Shown here: positions 53,528 through 61,700 of the stretch, piece after piece
Layout of the letters: every line of letters starts with the position of its first letter
How positions within the stretch are numbered: position 1 is the first letter of the stretch
From: a bacterium UBA6115
GTDB taxonomy: Bacteria > Bacillota_A > Clostridia > Christensenellales > Aristaeellaceae
Length of the DNA stretch: 64,000 nucleotides
Assembly (NCBI GenBank): GCA_002428405.1
Contig: DIWD01000062.1
Coordinates: forward strand, 1-64,000
Reading direction: 5' to 3'
Program-made: the position numbers and the translations under genes
The notes under the pieces: generated by a model
Database searches by the model: none
What the model was told of the DNA's origin: nothing
Seen by the model: the letters and a program-made list of their open reading frames with translations, nothing else

Positions 53528-54818
53528 GGTCCTGTCTCCTTTTCAAGCATTCCCGGGCAGCCTGCCGCATTTCCCCCGTCCAGGACTCCCTCCTGGATCT
53601 GTCTTGCCATTTGTGAAGGATCTCGCTTCCGTCCCGGCATATGATCAATAGTTGGTTATGCTGGGGTATGCGGATCTCCTTGATCCGCTTATCAAAAACC
53701 AAGGGATCAAATTCCGTTAGCCCTAAAACCTCACTGCAGACATTCATCAACACCTCCTCAGGCACCTGCTTGGCAGGGCAATATGCTTTCCCCAGCTTTA
53801 GAAAGGTACCGCACTGCCAGGACTTTTTCCCGTTTATTGTTTTTCTCCGGTAATGCTTCTTGCAGTTTTCACAGACCACTTTCCCTGTAAAAGGGTTTAC
53901 CATTCCCTTTTCTGAAGGCTCATTGTGTCTCTGGCGTTTCTCCAGAAGACCCTGTACGGCGTCAAAGGTTTCTCTGTCGATGATCGCTTCATGGTGGTCC
54001 TGTACGAAGTATCTGGCGGCCCTTCCCTTGTTCACATAATCGATTTTGGTGAGGTGGTCAGGCCGTATGTATTTCTGCATCATGAGGTCTCCGGCGTATT
54101 TCTCATTGCATAGCATTTGAGCGATGATGCTCTGATGCCAATCCTTTCCTTGCTTTGATCTGATGTTGAGGGCAGCCAGCTTGCGTTGGATGGCGTTGAT
54201 GCCCATCCCGTCCAGATAATCCTGGAAGATCATCCGCACTACCGCTGCTTCTTCCGGAATAACTCTGAATTGCCCCTTCCTGACCTGATACCCCATCAGC
54301 GAAACGGACTGCGGGATGCCGTGCTGGAAATTCTTCTTGATCCGCCATTTGCAGTTCTCGCTCGCGGACAGGCTTTCCTCCTCGGCGCAGCTGGCGATAA
54401 TCGTCAGCATCAGCTCCCCTTCAGCGCTCATGGTGTGAATGTTTTGTTCTTCAAAGAACACATCAACATCATAGCTTTTTAGTTCTCTGACCGTTTCCAG
54501 AAGGTCCACCGTATTGCGTGCAAAGCGAGAAACCGCCTTGGTGATCACAATGTCGATCCTGCCATTCCGGCAGTCCTCTATCATCTGCCTGAACTGGGGG
54601 CGGTTGTTTTTCGTCCCGGTCATGGCTTCATCGCTGTACACGCCCACAAAGACCCAGCCTGGCTGGCGACGAATGTAATCACGGTAATAATCCACCTGGG
54701 CCGCCAGGGAGTGGATCATTTCACCTTTGCCTGTGGATACCCTGGCGTACGCGGCTGCTTTTTTGAGTGTCGGCATTACCGCAACCGCTTCTTTCTTCCA
54801 AACGATCTTGTTGTCCAT
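53511..54818 (-). CDS. Large serine recombinase (proximal of the pair)
   Basis: 435 residues from ATG 54818, preceded by AAAGGAGG; the open frame extends 21 codons further. Catalytic serine in YARVSTGKGE; RSVYSDEAMTGTKNNRPQFRQMI-like VYSDEAMTGTKNNRPQFRQMI, KAVSRFARNTVDLLETVREL; recombinase domain about 180-300 (GYQVRKGQFRVIPEEAAVVRMIF, LCNEKYAGDLMMQK); zinc ribbon CENCKKHYRR ... CGTFLKLGKAYC. It ends just inside the other recombinase. Shorter C-terminus than the partner, lacking most of the coiled coil. Both look functional, which suggests a two-subunit integrase. Confidence 0.9.
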   Translation of the reverse strand: MDNKIVWKKEAVAVMPTLKKAAAYARVSTGKGEMIHSLAAQVDYYRDYIRRQPGWVFVGVYSDEAMTGTKNNRPQFRQMIEDCRNGRIDIVITKAVSRFARNTVDLLETVRELKSYDVDVFFEEQNIHTMSAEGELMLTIIASCAEEESLSASENCKWRIKKNFQHGIPQSVSLMGYQVRKGQFRVIPEEAAVVRMIFQDYLDGMGINAIQRKLAALNIRSKQGKDWHQSIIAQMLCNEKYAGDLMMQKYIRPDHLTKIDYVNKGRAARYFVQDHHEAIIDRETFDAVQGLLEKRQRHNEPSEKGMVNPFTGKVVCENCKKHYRRKTINGKKSWQCGTFLKLGKAYCPAKQVPEEVLMNVCSEVLGLTEFDPLVFDKRIKEIRIPQHNQLLIICRDGSEILHKWQDRSRRESWTGEMRQAARECLKRRQDRGNNR

Positions 54819-54877
54819 GTCCTGCCTCCTTTCACGGTACGATACATCACTCAAAACATGAGTATTATCAAGTGTTT

Positions 54878-55033
54878 TCATCGATATATGCTGCCTTCAG
54901 GCAGTCCGTAACGGCTTGCGGCGATTTGTTCTGCCTGACACAGATCCTCTTCTGAAATGAGGCCGTCATCCAGCCATTTTCTGTACACTGCCATCGCTGC
55001 GAGGTAATGGATGATACGCAGTTCCTTGCTCAT
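54878..55033 (-). CDS. Small SHOCT-like protein upstream of the recombinases
   Basis: 51 residues: MSKELRIIHYLAAMAVYRKW, then LDDGLISEEDL and a YGLPEGSIYR end. The 'DDGLISEEDLCQAE' stretch resembles the SHOCT-type helical pair seen in small proteins next to serine recombinases of Clostridia. Start ATG overlaps the stop of the upstream gene by 4 bases, showing operon organisation. Possible accessory or directionality factor of the recombinases, by position only. Confidence 0.65.
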   Translation of the reverse strand: MSKELRIIHYLAAMAVYRKWLDDGLISEEDLCQAEQIAASRYGLPEGSIYR

Positions 55034-55440
55034 GGCCGTGCCGCCCTGGATTTACCGCTGCAGGAACGCGAGCAATACTTCCGCTCCCTTTTCCCTCTGT
55101 TTTGGAAGCTTTTACCGCATTCCTGACAAACAAATGTGCGAAGGTTTCTTTTGTTCATCTCCATGGGATGGCTATTCCACCACTTCATGCGGCAAGCGTC
55201 AGAGCAATATTTGCGAACCCGGTGCCCCGATGCCTGAACCAAGGCATTGCCACAGTTAACGCATTTTTTGGGAAACGTTGGGCTACATACAGCCTGGATG
55301 CCTGTGTTCCCGTTCGGATTGTTTCTTTTGCAGAACGATTTCACTGTATTTTCTGATAACCCAAGGTTTTTTGCTATTGCACCATACCCATGCCCAGTTT
55401 GGCGCATGCTGAGAATGCGTTCTTTCTGAAGTTCCTTCAC
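55030..55440 (-). CDS. Helix-turn-helix and zinc-ribbon protein
   Basis: 136 residues from GTG 55440, which follows GGGAGGAAG; the frame opens at 55479. N-terminal helix-turn-helix (KERILSMRQTGHGYGAIAKNLGLSENTVKSFCKRNN, about 6-41) followed by two Cys clusters: CVNCGNAL...KYCSDAC (about 58-84) and CQECGKSF...KYCSRSC (about 103-128), each a likely zinc site. No name is established that I recognise. Located between holin and recombinases and coupled to the 51-residue protein, so a regulator or recombination accessory factor is plausible. Confidence 0.7.
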   Translation of the reverse strand: MKELQKERILSMRQTGHGYGAIAKNLGLSENTVKSFCKRNNPNGNTGIQAVCSPTFPKKCVNCGNALVQASGHRVRKYCSDACRMKWWNSHPMEMNKRNLRTFVCQECGKSFQNRGKRERKYCSRSCSGKSRAARP

Positions 55441-55590
55441 TGCGCTTCCTCCCGTCCGAGGGATGAAATGCCCCCTCAATACTCATAGGACAGAAAGTCC
55501 GTTTTTGAGTACCGGAGAAACCCCTCATCTGTAACTGGAAGAAAGAGAGGCGTTTGGACGAAAACTGCCTGACTGAAGCGGATAAATCAT

Positions 55591-55636
55591 AAAAAAAGGC
55601 CTCCAGCCGGACTTGCATCCGAACTGGAGGTTTTTT
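55591..55636. terminator. Bidirectional intrinsic terminator after the holin
   Basis: CCTCCAG...CTGGAGG inverted repeat with an extended imperfect stem, flanked by seven A's on the left and six T's on the right, so it can terminate both strands. On the minus strand it ends the tail-lysis transcript before the recombinase genes. Confidence 0.75.
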
Positions 55637-55647
55637 CAGTCAGGTAT

Positions 55648-56064
55648 TCAGTTATCTTCTTCGCTATCTTGCAGCTGCGCCAGAATCGTCTTCAGTTTTT
55701 CGGGTACAGGCAGCCCCAGGTATACCGTGTTTTCCAAGATGGACAGGCCTTCATTGCTTAAGTAGAAGAAGATGACCGCGGTGCGCAGCCCTGCGCCTGT
55801 CCCGATGATGTTAGCGTCCACAATGTGCGCCACACCCACGAGGCAGAAGATGATGATCTTTCGGAATATCCCCTTGAAGCCCACCTCACTGGAAAGTGTC
55901 TTGTCGATGATGGCCACCATCACCCCGGAAATGTAGTCGAGGACCACAAAGATAATCAGGGCGATCAACAGGCCATCCAGCCCGCCCAGGAAGTAACCTA
56001 ATGCTCCACCCAGTACCGTGATTGCGACCTGGATCTTCGCCCAGATCAATTCAATGACTTTCAT
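55648..56064 (-). CDS. Phage holin (toxin secretion/phage lysis family)
   Basis: 138 residues from ATG 56064 with GGAGGAA upstream; the longer frame to 56157 lacks one. It has about three hydrophobic segments (VLGGALGYFLGGLDGLLIALIIFVVLDYISGVMVAI; IIIFCLVGVAHIVDANII; TAVIFFYLSNEGLSILEN), the DYISG block and LPVPEKLKTIL end typical of holin family 4 (TcdE/BhlA-like). It forms membrane holes so that the endolysin encoded just upstream reaches the wall. Confidence 0.88.
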   Translation of the reverse strand: MKVIELIWAKIQVAITVLGGALGYFLGGLDGLLIALIIFVVLDYISGVMVAIIDKTLSSEVGFKGIFRKIIIFCLVGVAHIVDANIIGTGAGLRTAVIFFYLSNEGLSILENTVYLGLPVPEKLKTILAQLQDSEEDN

Positions 56065-56128
56065 GTTCCATTCCTCCAAATAAAAAATACCGCTCCCGCG
56101 GGTGTGGTTTCGATGACCTGTGAGATCG

Positions 56129-56303
56129 TCAGCCCAATTCAGACGTAAGCCGCGCAAGCTCTAAGGCGATTTCTCCAAGTCGTTGTGCGATCGCTTGCAC
56201 AGCAGGCTTGTCTGTGGATTCGTCCGAGGTGCCATGTGATACTGCTTGTCAGCGCTGCACTGGCTTTGAGGATAGCGTCCAATGTAATCCGTTCCATCTG
56301 CAT
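56129..56303 (-). pseudogene. Small phage ORF with a frameshift
   Basis: Starting at ATG 56303 the minus strand reads MQMERITLDAILKASAALTSS, then needs a one-base shift near 56236 to continue VSHGTSDESTDKPAVQAIAQRLGEIALELARLTSELG to TGA at 56129. Both parts look helical and coding-like. May be a decayed accessory gene or a sequencing error. Lies between endolysin and holin. Confidence 0.45.
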
Positions 56304-56318
56304 CGATCCTGCTTCAAA

Positions 56319-57143
56319 TCAAAGGGTTAATTCCCTGGCGTCCATGAGCTCCTCCAGGGTACGGTCAATGCTGGCCCTATGGATGACGAGAAGGTCGATG
56401 ATCACATCGATCTTCAAAAGCAACGGTTCTGGCTCGTCATCTGCCGTTGCATTGCCATCCAAGAAAGAGGCCAGCATCCAGCCGGCCTTTCCGCTATAGA
56501 GGATCTCCCACCAACCACCAGTTTTCTGGAGGACCTCTACTTCCGCACCGATGGGGACGTTGGCTTTCGCGATGGACTGAATACTCGGACTGACACGCAT
56601 CCGGACGGACTTCCCTGACAGTGCTGTTACCGTTGCAAATTCTTTTTCGTGTATACTCGTTAAATCCTCCCTGCTGTCGTAATCCACTCCATCAATCCGA
56701 CCGCCGTAGCGCCATCCGTTCTTCCTTTGGGTATTCAGCGCTGTGTCGATATTGATGCCGTCATTTGGCGAGCTGCTGCAGTGCGTGATGCGCAGGGGGC
56801 TGACGGAAGTGATCACACCGACATGATAGTAATCCCGCCTGTCAGGATGCTTTTCGTATGTGTCCGGCAGGGCATATCCAGTTTCTCCTGGATCTCGGTA
56901 CTTGAATACCAGACCGCCGAGTTCGACAGGAACCGGGCTTTCAAGCGTAGCCATTTCGTACCGGGCAGACCAGTTTGAACCATGGTTTTTAATTTCCTCA
57001 ACGCCTGCACGCCTGAATGCACCGATGATCAGTCCGATACAGTCGCAGGTTGGCTCCGGCGTTCCGTCCGTTCCCAGCTTATAGGTAGGCCGCGCATCTG
57101 CAATTTTCTGGATATTGGCCAGGAAGGTTGATAATTTAATCAC
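56319..57143 (-). CDS. Endolysin: NlpC/P60-like amidase with SH3 domain
   Basis: 274 residues from GTG 57143 (AGGAG upstream); the frame to 57191 has no ribosome binding site. Residues about 1-150 form a cysteine-peptidase domain: CDCIGLIIGAFRRAG (catalytic Cys, about 32-46), YYHVGVITSVSP (catalytic His) and ITHCSSS. An SH3 domain (about 175-240: TALSGKSVRMRVSPSIQSIAKANVPIGAEVEVLQKTGGWWEILYSGKAGWMLASFL) binds the wall. A leucine-rich tail follows. Lyses host peptidoglycan together with the holin. Confidence 0.85.
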   Translation of the reverse strand: MIKLSTFLANIQKIADARPTYKLGTDGTPEPTCDCIGLIIGAFRRAGVEEIKNHGSNWSARYEMATLESPVPVELGGLVFKYRDPGETGYALPDTYEKHPDRRDYYHVGVITSVSPLRITHCSSSPNDGINIDTALNTQRKNGWRYGGRIDGVDYDSREDLTSIHEKEFATVTALSGKSVRMRVSPSIQSIAKANVPIGAEVEVLQKTGGWWEILYSGKAGWMLASFLDGNATADDEPEPLLLKIDVIIDLLVIHRASIDRTLEELMDARELTL

Positions 57144-57248
57144 GTCATCTCCTCTTTTTCTGCAGTAATGGTGCCTAAGCAGGGCGAGCAAAAATGAAGG
57201 GCGAGCCTAGTTCGGTTCTCGCCCATTGGACCAACTGCTCCTGCTTCG

Positions 57249-57413
57249 TCAACTTTTTTCACTGCTTTCTTCAGAAACAGGCTTTTTGGGCTGGTTCCTG
57301 ATTTGCTCGTTGATATTGGAAAGCAGCCCGCTCACCTGAAAATACGGCAGTTTGATAAGCGTGTCGATGATCAGTTGGGCCTCGGCCGCGTCGAATGAAA
57401 AAACGTAGATCAT
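57249..57413 (-). CDS. Small phage protein, unknown
   Basis: 54 residues (MIYVFSFDAAEAQLIIDTLIKLPYFQ...). Start ATG overlaps the stop of the upstream small gene (ATGA) and follows an AGGAGG site, so expression is coupled. It shares a 'LIIDTLIKLPYFQVSGLL' pattern with the neighbour's 'VLEALSELPFKKVADLF', suggesting related proteins. Function unknown; helical. Confidence 0.65.
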   Translation of the reverse strand: MIYVFSFDAAEAQLIIDTLIKLPYFQVSGLLSNINEQIRNQPKKPVSEESSEKS

Positions 57414-57589
57414 TCGGGTTTCACCTCCTGTTGTACGGTTGCTTCCTGGATCTGTTCTGTCGCCTGGTTCCTCAATTTGAAGAACAGGTCCGCTACCTTT
57501 TTGAAAGGCAGTTCGCTCAGGGCTTCCAGGACCTGTTCCACTTCCGTCTGGGTCATGTGGAGGTTGAATTCTTTGACTTGATTTGGCAT
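57410..57589 (-). CDS. Small phage protein, unknown
   Basis: 59 residues: MPNQVKEFNLHMTQTEVEQ, then VLEALSELPFKKVADLFFKL and a charged end. Preceded by AGGAG on the minus strand. Probably a partner of the next small gene, with which it shares a 4-base overlap and a similar helix. Function unknown. Confidence 0.65.
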   Translation of the reverse strand: MPNQVKEFNLHMTQTEVEQVLEALSELPFKKVADLFFKLRNQATEQIQEATVQQEVKPE

Positions 57590-57616
57590 TTTGTTTTTCT
57601 CCTTTTTATCGTGTGA

Positions 57617-58024
57617 TTAAATAGCCGGGGCAGTTTTCTGCATTTCGGGAATGCTGAACGTGATCGCTTCCACTTGCTTGGCAAGCGCCGCTTTTTCTGA
57701 AAGAAGGACAGCATTCTGCTGAACAAGTATCATTTTTTCAGCCTCAAGCGCCGCTTTTTCATCCGTCAACTGTTTCAGGGCTACTGCATTCGGGTCGAAG
57801 CGGATAAGCCAGGTTGTGAACCTCACCGAGTCGTTGTACCCCTCGAACCTTCTCCCACTGTCATCGGTGAATTCCTTGCCTGATTTGATGTGCTCTATCG
57901 CGGCGTCAGGCAGTGGTGCATCTGTCCACAGTTCAAGCACGTTCTGCATTACACCGTCGATGGTTTCCATCCGATTGATGGTGCAGACGCCGGACACCTT
58001 GGTCTCCCCAAAAATGAATTCCAT
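57617..58024 (-). CDS. Phage protein with C-terminal coiled coil
   Basis: 135 residues. The N-terminal 75 residues form a mixed fold (FIFGETKVSGVCTINRMETIDGVMQNVLELWTDAPL). Residues about 80-125 are a coiled coil (LTDEKAALEAEKMILVQQNAVLLSEKAALAKQVEA). Similar small proteins follow tail-fibre genes in Clostridia phages; function unknown. Confidence 0.7.
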   Translation of the reverse strand: MEFIFGETKVSGVCTINRMETIDGVMQNVLELWTDAPLPDAAIEHIKSGKEFTDDSGRRFEGYNDSVRFTTWLIRFDPNAVALKQLTDEKAALEAEKMILVQQNAVLLSEKAALAKQVEAITFSIPEMQKTAPAI

Positions 58025-58035
58025 TTCCTTCCTCC

Positions 58036-58788
58036 TTATGTAACAAATGAGTAAACACCACTACCATCAGGCGTTTCAGAGATGCGCTGTGAACTTAGTA
58101 TGACAAGAGCTGCCCTGAGCATACTGACTGAAGTTTGTGCCTGTGTGCCCAAGTAGCCACTACTGTTGACCTGCCTGGCATTAGTAGATGAGCATGTTCG
58201 CGTCCACCAGGACTTTGCAGTGGCTCCGTCATAAAAACTGTCTCTTTTGGTGTTGGCTCCAGCATCATCAACATCAAAATACAGGCACCTTGACCCCTCA
58301 ACATATGCGGCGGCAGTACACCCCGTTTCTGTTTCGGACAACGCAAACACCTTTCTGGCAAGCGTGTAATATCCTATGGCCGGGGCATAAACATCAATGT
58401 TTACTGTTTGGCAAAGTGCTTGTTCTGCCGCAGACAGTTTCCCGTAAAAAGAGGTATTCATTGCCACATCTAAGGTACTGCCATCATATTGAGCTAAAGC
58501 AGAGCCGGAACGGTATGCGCTGTAGGTGGTGGCTCCGCAGTAGTCTTTTGGCATAAGGGTAACGGTTCCTGCCGCGTGGTGGTCTTTGCCTATCACCAAA
58601 AATTGCTTTGCGGTTCCTGAAATGGTCAGGTACACTTTATCGCCAAGGGCAAGAGTTCCAAGGGTTTTATACTCCGCCTTCCATACACCCCCTACGTTGA
58701 GGTATACCAGCCCGGGTTTCCATATGCCGCCGACATTGACGTAGGCGACCCCGTTTTTCCAGACTCCACCGACGTTGATTTTTGGCAT
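58036..58788 (-). CDS. DUF6273-type phage tail-associated protein with GGVWK repeats
   Basis: 250 residues. N-terminus has three tandem short repeats (NVGGVWKNGVAYV, NVGGIWKPGLVYL, NVGGVWKAEY). The remainder resembles DUF6273 (LGDKVYLTISGTAKQFLVIGKDHHAAGTVTLMPKDY, then SFYGKLSAAEQALCQTVNIDV), a domain often found at phage tail tips or surface proteins, akin to C-type-lectin or fimbrial tip folds. Directly downstream of the tail-fibre gene, so probably a baseplate or receptor-binding accessory part. Confidence 0.72.
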   Translation of the reverse strand: MPKINVGGVWKNGVAYVNVGGIWKPGLVYLNVGGVWKAEYKTLGTLALGDKVYLTISGTAKQFLVIGKDHHAAGTVTLMPKDYCGATTYSAYRSGSALAQYDGSTLDVAMNTSFYGKLSAAEQALCQTVNIDVYAPAIGYYTLARKVFALSETETGCTAAAYVEGSRCLYFDVDDAGANTKRDSFYDGATAKSWWTRTCSSTNARQVNSSGYLGTQAQTSVSMLRAALVILSSQRISETPDGSGVYSFVT

Positions 58789-58799
58789 GTATTTATTCC

Positions 58800-61700
58800 T
58801 TACGCCGTGTACAGGATGAACACTGATCCGTTTTCGGCAGTGGTGGTAGCCGGTAAAGAGGTGCCAGCCTTGATGTTTCTGACCCTATTGGTCGTATAAT
58901 CGGTGGTTGCCGCGGCCATGTAGGACGTAAGTGCTCCTGTCAGTGTCCCGCCAGCAAGAGCCAATGCCCCTATCTCAGCCAAAGACCAGGATACTGCGGC
59001 TGAACCGTCAAAATTCTTGGCGGTTCCTCCAATGGTCAATGCCCTTGTTGTGGTCAATTTGGTGGCTGTCGCGGCGTTGCCTGTACAGGAGCCTGAAGAG
59101 CCAGATACTGTTGTCTGTAAAGGGTGAATGTGGTCACCGCGGGATACGCCGGCGTTATCACCTGCCGAGGCGGCCCCTGCCACAAGGGGGACTGCCGTTT
59201 CATAAGTTACATGGGTACCGTGGCTTGCAGCGGCTGCTCCGATCTCTGCAAGACTCCATGACACAGCGGCAGAGCCATCGAAGTTTTTAGCTGTGGAGCC
59301 AATTGTTAGTGCCCTTGTTGTGGCTAATTTGGTAGCCGTCGCAGAATTGCCTGTACAAGAGCCGGAAGAACCGGAACAATTGCCTGTAACGTTCCCCGTC
59401 AATGGGCCGGAAAAGGCCCCCGCCGCTATGGTTCCGCCTGTCCAGATGCCTCCGGCCAACCCGATGGCCACACCAGGGGTTCCGGCACTGCAAAAGACAA
59501 TCTGATGGCCTCCCGCCATGGTTCCGCCAGTAGTATTGTTCGTGTGCTTATAGGCCATCCCATAAAGATTGCCAAAGGTTGTCCCGTCATCGAGGATTTT
59601 ATAACCAACTCCCATGCTCCATACATGGCCAATTTTATATGAATCGTATAACCCATACATGCCAGCAGTTCTTGTTGCTGTTGGAACCGTCACTTTGCCA
59701 GTTAGTGTTCCACCTGCAAGAGGTAAGTAATCATGAGTATGAACTGCCCCCGCAGCTCCGATTTCCGAGGGAGCAAGTGTATGCCACGTATTATCGTTTC
59801 TTAGATAAACAGCATTGTTGGCTGCCTGAGGCGTTGGAACGTGGCTTCCGTGGCTTACCGCTGCCGCTCCGATTTCAGCCAAAGACCAAGATACTGCTGC
59901 TGAACCGTCAAAGTTTTTAGCAGTTGACCCTATTGTAAGAGCCCTGGGTGTGGCAAGTTTTGTTGACATCTCGGCGTTGCCGGTACAGGAGCCGGAAGAA
60001 CCAGACACGGTAGTTTGTAATGGGTGAACGTGGTCTCCACGGGACACATCAGCATCAGACCCAGCAGATGCGGTTCCTGCAACAAGAGGAACTTCAGTTT
60101 CATAGGTTACGTGTGTACCGTGGCTTTCCGCTGCTGCCCCGATATTTGAGGGGGTGATTGTTTGCCAACTATTATCATTACGCAAGAAAACGGCATTGTT
60201 TGCTGCCTGCGGCGTTGGAACGTGGCTTCCGTGGCTTGCCGCTGCTGCCCCAAGGCTCGAAAGGTTAATGGTTGTTGTCCAGTTCCCCGTATGAAGAACT
60301 TCCTTGTTCCCATCAGCGCAGATTTTCCATCCCGCCGGGACCTGGAGTGCATCATCAATGGTCGCAATTCCACCAAAGGCTGCTTTGTTTTCACGCAGAT
60401 CGAACACACGGGACACCGTGGATATGATGCTGGCGACCTCGACCGTGCTGTATGCATCGGTCAGGGAGACCTTGACATCGTACAATTTGGCGATGTTGAT
60501 GGCGCCGCTCCCGTAGGTGACCGCTCCAGTCCGGATGCCACCCGTTCCGCCGATGGACACTGCCGAGCCGCCCGATGGCAGCCACGTGCTTGTCCCGACT
60601 TCCCGGTAATAGGCTTTGGACGTGATGGCGTTGCTGCCAATGTTGGAGAAGGAGAAGGCCGCCGTCAGTTTGACGTAGGTCCCTGTGACACGGTTGATGG
60701 TTCCGCCGGAATCAGACCGGACGAATGCCGCTGAGGCGATGGAAGGTGTATTGTAGTCGGTGACTGTGATATTTCCGGTTATGGTCGCGGTTCTTCCGCG
60801 GCTGTCGGTCACCAACAGCGTAAAGACTTGGGAACCGGGGAAATTCAATAACCCGCTTGTCCAGTACGTCCCGGCCGAATAGGCCAACACGCCGCTGTTC
60901 AGGTTCGGGTTCGTGATCTGATAGGAAACGATGGTACTGGAATAGGCCCCTGCCGCGACAGGTGTCCACTTGACGCTGGACTTCGTCCTGACGAACAGGC
61001 TCCAGTTCTGGTTGATTCCAGTCGGTGTGAATGAGGTGATGGTGGGCACGATATCGGTAGGAACATTCGCCTTGAACGTCATTGAATTGGACCCCAGGCT
61101 CAATTCCCCGTCCGAAGTCACCTTAAAGGTCGTCACAAGGACGGTGATGTCAAAGTTGTCCACGTTCGGGGAGGCGTTGCACCAGGCTTTCGGGATGGCG
61201 TACGCCTGCGCCGGGCTTCCTGTCCCTTCCGCGATGGTGTGGGTCGTTTCATAGGCCCCGACCGACCACTTGACGGTGTGCTTGTACCCGGAATATTTGG
61301 TCGTGATGGCCGCCGTTGCGGACGCGCTTCCGGTAGCGATCAGCGGCACTCCGCTCAGAGTGAACGCTGATTTGGACGGAACATTGACTACGAAGCTGTA
61401 TTCGTTGACCCCAAGGCTCGTTGTCCCATCGAAGGTCTCAACCTTGCATTTCGCGGTAACGCTGGTCGTGGTTTTTGTGGTCGCCAATATCCAGCTTTGC
61501 GGCACCGTGTAGGTGTCCGTGACCACCCCGGCAGACTTGGTAATCTCTCCGCTGGTGTAGGAGCCATTGATGTACCAGGTCACCTTGTGCGTGTAGGTAG
61601 GCATCTGAGGGATGAGAGTGACTGTAATGTCCTCTGAACCGGTCGCCGTCAGGGATGCCTTGTTCAAGGTCGCCGTCGACGGCAGTTTTTCCGTCGTCAG

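Noticed and set aside
55591..55636. CRISPR repeat-like palindrome
   Set aside because: Single copy with flanking A and T runs; it is a terminator.
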